From: Mactromeris polynyma
Taxonomy: Eukaryota; Mollusca; Bivalvia; Venerida; Mactridae
DNA length: 64,000 bases
Assembly: GCA_032209605.1 (NCBI GenBank)
Contig: JASFXZ010000003.1
Coordinates: 6,140,807-6,204,806 of the forward strand
Reading direction: 5' to 3'
The notes below the pieces were generated by a model. That model had not been told where the DNA came from and searched no databases. It was given only the letters and a program-made list of their open reading frames with translations. Each line of letters opens with the position of its first letter. Positions within the stretch are counted from its first letter, which is position 1. The position numbers and the translations under genes are program-made. This document shows positions 61,301-64,000 of the stretch, in pieces.

Positions 61301-63436
61301 AATCAGTCATCTATGTTATTTAATATTACTGTATTTAAAGAATCCTAACACATTGTGATGTCTTAGAAATGTATCGTTAGAATATTCCATGATCAAACAA
61401 AACAAAATAATTGATTCCTGTTTGATAGCCTTATTTCAGACTTGGTAAACATTTGAAATAAAATTGTAAATATTATTTTTTCTTATTCATATGCATAACT
61501 GAGAAACAAACAGTCACAAGACCTACAATGTAAGTATTATTATAGACTTTAATTCAAGAAAATTGTACAAAGTGAACGGTAATGCATTTCATACCACCCT
61601 GTGTTAAGCACATTTAGTCTTCATAGCTAATTGAAAGAGTGTCCGTGGTCACTGATCATGACCATATCATAAAAAAGACACGAAAACTGACAATTCCCCT
61701 TCTTGACACTCTGTAGATATTAAGGGTAGAATCAGGAGGTAAATAAGCCAAAGTAAGCATCTATTGGTGGATACAGTATTGGTTGCACACGAGAGTTTTG
61801 TAGCACATTTTATTTGCTGATCATAATCATGTGACATTTAGTAGCTTCTTTATATTTATGGTTACTACTGAAAAAGCCATTTTAAACTTACGTTGAGCAT
61901 TAATAGCACAGTTTAGTATAGTTTCACCATGTGACATACAAGACAGTAATTCTATAGAGTTGGAAGTGTCCGGTATTCTTCCAGTACACATTGGTAGACA
62001 AAATTCAGCTACACCACCTTCCGTACAACATTTGCTATGATTCTTCCCATCTGTAAGTAGAATAATTCTTTAAGATCAGCAAAAAGACAGCTTAAATTTT
62101 TTAATATGCAAGTCACAACTACTGTATAAGTGGTAAAGTTTCCGAGGTGGAAATATTTGCGAATTTCGCGTAAATTTCCACATTCACCAAAGTATATTTT
62201 TATCTACGCACCATGTAGCCGATACTTGGAATACCGGAACTTTAAAATACCATAATGGATATTAATCGACTGCTAGATTGTTTTGTATGGAACCAAGGAA
62301 AAATTTCGGATCGATGGCTATAATTTTGGTTAGGTTATGAAACCCGAAACCAACATCTTTTTGACTGGTGCCTTATGACTGAGCATATACAGTAAAACTG
62401 ATCAAAGCGGAATGTCCTCGTATTTCTTTGCCTAAAGAAGACTACATGTATGTTACTTTCCCAAAACTTGTTATTCCCATTCAAACACACATCTTAAAAG
62501 ATTGATTTTAACATAGGGGTAAGTTATTTATGATAATTTTAGTGAAAAACATTTTGTACAAAAAACTTCATGCATCTGCATAGAAATAAAACCCATGCAT
62601 AGAAACACGTCTGCATAAAGATAAAACCCATGCGTCGAAACGTGTCTGCATAAAGATAAAATCCATGCGTCAAAACGCATCTCCATGGAGTAAAAGGTTA
62701 AACACAACATGATCTATGAACACAGTCAAATCATCACATGACATCAATGCTCACCAATCAGAATTCAAAATATCAAACTATACATTGCTAAAAGCCAGTA
62801 TGAGGATTATCAGTAAAGTTGGTGGACAAAATCCACTAAGCGTAAACCGATAGTATTTTTGTATCTATTTATACTTAGGTCTTAATAAATTTTGATGAAA
62901 TAAGAGTGAAAATTTCATCTTCAAACATTACATATAACACAGACTGTCCAACAAGCTTTCAGTACTTTTTTTTTAATTAATGTGATATGGATCAGTTCAC
63001 ATAAATGTCATCCTGATATTTGAAATTATAATCTCCAGTATTTCTGAAAACATGTGAATTCTATACAGATATAATTATAATTTAATATAACTCTGCCCAA
63101 TATCTGAACATCTATGGAAATTAAGATAACATACAATGCCCTCTCAATTAAAACAAAACCCACTTTGTAAATACACTTGGATAATTAGTCGATTTAATTT
63201 TTTTTTCAATATTTAAAAAAAATTGAGTTATTTTTTCTTTCGAACAGCCATTGACAAAACAGTTAAGAAAAATGTTTATCATAACAAATACTTGCCTGAT
63301 CCACATAAGAAAAACTCGTTAAGATACAGCAGGCAGTAGGATAAATTTGGATCACTGATGATTGCATTTATGTCTATAGCATACGTGCAAATGTGCTGGG
63401 CACAGGAGTCAGGTACACCTTTACTCACACAACATT
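55176..63436 (-). CDS. DB-module and fibronectin type III receptor-like membrane protein (3' part, nine exons)
   Basis: Exons in order: 63436-63296, 62050-61892, 60837-60686, 59640-59508, 58800-58655, 58211-58085, 56409-56268, 55830-55752, 55328-55176 (stop TAG). Junction phases 1,1,0,1,0,1,2,0 all agree. The first donor is GC (atcag|gcaagt); the rest are GT. Order of domains: two DB-like cysteine modules (C-C-V-S-K-G-V-P-D-S-C; C-C-T-E-G-G-V-A-E-F-C), FN3-1 (exons 3-4), FN3-2 (exons 5-6), a transmembrane helix of about 22 residues (exon 7), and a cytoplasmic tail. The closest family known to me is the 'Ig-like and fibronectin type-III domain-containing' proteins of the nematode C25G4.10 type, which combine DB modules with FN3. 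It is a predicted single-pass surface protein, adhesive or receptor-like; ligand unknown. The 5' end lies outside the window. Intron 6 starts with an array of donor-like repeats. Confidence 0.8.
55752..55830 (-). CDS. Receptor exon h: cytoplasmic tail with NPxY motif
   Basis: 79 nt. R-L-R-V-P-P-P-A then S-F-E-N-P-Q-Y-S-N. N-P-x-Y is the known binding and endocytosis motif for PTB-domain adaptors. Acceptor tattttag, donor AGG|gtatgt. Confidence 0.75.
55942..56020. mobile_element. End fragment of a CAGTAAA(A/T)CCTC-type MITE
   Basis: TA|CAGTAAATCCTCAATATTAA, then tggtcttcttattgaggtgg, within the receptor intron. It matches 22206-22270 in word order. Only one end remains. Confidence 0.5.
56268..56409 (-). 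CDS. Receptor exon g: juxtamembrane stalk and transmembrane helix
   Basis: 142 nt. Ser/Thr-rich stalk (S-D-T-S-D-I-T-T-D) then a hydrophobic run of about 22 residues, V-V-G-V-V-V-G-L-I-L-G-A-L-F-L, followed by more hydrophobic residues and Arg as stop-transfer. It contains G-x3-G-type spacing that could favour helix pairing (inference). Confidence 0.78.
56590..56868 (-). mobile_element. tRNA-derived SINE with a well-preserved tRNA head
   Basis: The minus strand begins at 56868. The acceptor stem GCGGCCG pairs with CGGTCGC (56807-56801) over 7 bp with one G-T. The T arm is CCGGG-TTCCATT-CCCGG. The anticodon loop carries TGT (Thr-like), but its stem has mispairs. The body ends with cggccgccgtatataactga, gaaatatcgttgagaaacgg and cgttaaacccgatgaaacaa, a tail well known from molluscan SINEs. 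It lies inside the receptor intron. The head is good enough for RNA polymerase III boxes A and B to be recognised. Confidence 0.7.
57435..58090 (-). repeat. 20-bp minisatellite made of exon-intron junctions (5' splice-site array)
   Basis: In the transcript sense the unit is TCATATCACAACTGGTAAGT: the last 14 bases of exon f followed by the first six of the intron. About 33 units; by my count about 23 keep GTAAG, and the far third often has GGGAAG instead. The array starts at the true donor (58085/58084) and fills the first ~650 bp of the intron. Confidence 0.9.
58085..58211 (-). CDS. Receptor exon f: FN3 domain 2, second half
   Basis: 127 nt. L-I-K-L-L-P-K-T-N-Y-V-I-R-V-A-A-V-S-V gives FN3 strands E-F with the Tyr corner; D-G-V-G-Q-T-S turn. 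It ends ATCACAACTG|gtaagt; this junction is the seed of the adjacent minisatellite. Confidence 0.78.
58655..58800 (-). CDS. Receptor exon e: FN3 domain 2, first half
   Basis: P-K-M-P-S-N-L starts the domain; S-I-H-V-K-W-N-S-P has the core Trp; M-K-Y-A-V-F-F strand C. Two donors are possible, at 58655 (GTG|gtttgt) or 58658 (ATG|gtggtt); both keep the frame and differ by one Val. Confidence 0.72.
58839..59065. mobile_element. MITE family A, copy 2 (227 bp), inside the receptor intron
   Basis: GAGTGCCTCTGTACGATTTC at the left, ...GCAGCGTTC at the right; interior words (gacgtcaccatgtactgaca, caatatttgccccatatg) match 29676-29912 in order. About 85% alike by eye. Confidence 0.7.
59508..59640 (-). 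CDS. Receptor exon d: FN3 domain 1, second half
   Basis: 133 nt. S-Y-K-L-P and I-N-V-W-V-V-S-H-N-D-F-G-S-S are FN3 strands E-F-G (the N..G.S turn is characteristic). Donor ACAT|gtatgt, phase 1. Confidence 0.75.
59889..60562. mobile_element. Fold-back element with arms of 150-200 bp made of internal repeats
   Basis: Left arm words ttagcccctaggacattagc, tttgcataggcggacaaaag and ccccttcatgat recur inverted in the right arm (60360-60562). Within each arm the 'ggacaaaagcccc / tgcacatg' module is repeated three to four times. Tandem repeats inside inverted arms are typical of fold-back elements. It sits in the intron between the two halves of FN3-1. Confidence 0.7.
60686..60837 (-). CDS. Receptor exon c: FN3 domain 1, first half
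   Basis: 152 nt. P-A-A-P-V-N-V opens the domain, with the FN3 Trp in V-L-W-D-F and Y-H-V-W-Y for strand C. The phase 0 donor GCG|gtaaga joins exon d. Confidence 0.75.
61182..61260. mobile_element. End fragment of a CAGTAAAACCTC-type MITE
   Basis: TA|CAGTAAAACCTCACTTATAG with agaccacctcaataataaga following, as in the other copies. No matching right end. Confidence 0.5.
61892..62050 (-). CDS. Receptor exon b: DB-like cysteine module 2
   Basis: 159 nt, acceptor ttcta-cttacag, donor CAAC|gtaagt (phase 1). C-C-T-E-G-G-V-A-E-F-C-L-P-M-C then S-C-M-S-H and N-C-A-I: cysteine spacing of the DB module family. Probably extracellular and disulfide-bonded. Confidence 0.75.
62570..62690 (+). repeat. Tandem repeat, about 37-bp unit, three copies
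   Basis: gtctgcataaagataaaacc and catgcgtcgaaac recur at about 37-bp intervals in the receptor intron. Unremarkable minisatellite. Confidence 0.75.
63296..63436 (-). CDS. Receptor exon a: DB-like cysteine module 1, GC donor
   Basis: 141 nt after acceptor tatattgtag. Six cysteines in 46 residues (C-C, C, C, C, C), the same layout as the next exon. The intron after it begins GCAAGT; the split codon G|AT gives Asp and keeps the frame, so the GC-AG intron is well supported. Confidence 0.75.
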
Positions 63437-64000
63437 CTACAATATAAATGAAAAAGCTCAAGACTAATATGATAATGATGTTTTCCAGTGATAGTCAAAT
63501 CAACATTTTGGCGAATCAGGGGTGTCAATAAGAGGCGGGAGCCAGTAAAATTACCCAATAACTTAAGCATCATCACTCGGCTACTTTTCTTGTATGAGTG
63601 ATCATAAAAAACCCACAGGCTCCCGCCTACTTTTGTTGAGTTTCTTGCTACTTTAAGATTTAGTGACACCCTTGCATTTATATATTATATTAGTGACAGT
63701 TAACAATATGAAATCAGATCTTATAGAAGACATAAGTTAAATGGTTGTTCTTGTTCAAACTAGATCAATTACAATACATCTATAATTAACTAAATCATTT
63801 TTTTTCATTAAATAAGACAAAAAGCGATATGAACAAAAAGTATGCAAAATCATTATGAGACTAAATATGCAAATTATTTATAATTACCTATTATATAAAA
63901 AATGCATTCCATACAAATAAAACTGTTCTATACAAAGATACTACTACATGATGGGAAGCAAGGGAGTTAATACTGTTTGAAATTTTTGAACAACATGTTT

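Overview
This is eukaryotic nuclear DNA, AT-rich, with long GT-AG introns and dense, partly nested transposable elements. It most likely comes from a bivalve or another mollusc. The evidence is tRNA-derived SINEs with tails of the type common in molluscan genomes, a hairpin satellite of a molluscan type, a Gi/Go-type opsin that looks like a lophotrochozoan xenopsin, and a DB-module/fibronectin-III receptor. The species cannot be named from the sequence alone.

Host genes. Three genes could be rebuilt exon by exon with matching splice phases. (1) A + strand gene at 4451-7213 has three coding exons and encodes a protein of about 291 residues with two OB-fold-like domains. Its first coding exon carries a one-base frame break. 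(2) A complete + strand opsin at 18812-28342 has four exons and 398 residues; a TATA-like box lies about 85 bp upstream of its ATG. (3) The 3' part of a - strand gene at 55176-63436 has nine exons in the window and encodes a type I receptor: DB-like cysteine modules, two FN3 domains, a transmembrane helix and a tail with NPxY and YxxL motifs. A possible orphan - strand exon lies at 33266-33391.

Mobile DNA. 1-796: 5' end of a - strand LTR retrotransposon. 13680-14515: decayed LINE, ORF1 joined to the ORF2 end. 15076-18315: TIR element with a TA duplication that holds a SINE and a LINE, the LINE itself split by a second, inverted LINE. 20214-21304: Harbinger-like TIR element in opsin intron 1. 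29676-29912 and 58839-59065: one MITE family. 30900-31057: minimal CAGTAAAA-ended MITE. 31545-31718: another TA MITE. 34598-35640: decayed transposase C-terminus (-). 36685-38152 and 51631-53010: a GGCCACACC-ended family. 39307-39739: TIR element. 40004-42530: P-element/THAP9-type transposase pseudogene (+). 59889-60562: fold-back element.

Tandem repeats. 42688-42935 (82 bp, palindromic), 43667-44957 (about 60 bp, every unit a hairpin) and 57435-58090 (20 bp). The last is the most unusual: its unit copies the exon-intron junction of the receptor gene, so the intron opens with a long run of potential 5' splice sites.

The three host genes do not look functionally linked; this is ordinary animal gene spacing filled with repeats.
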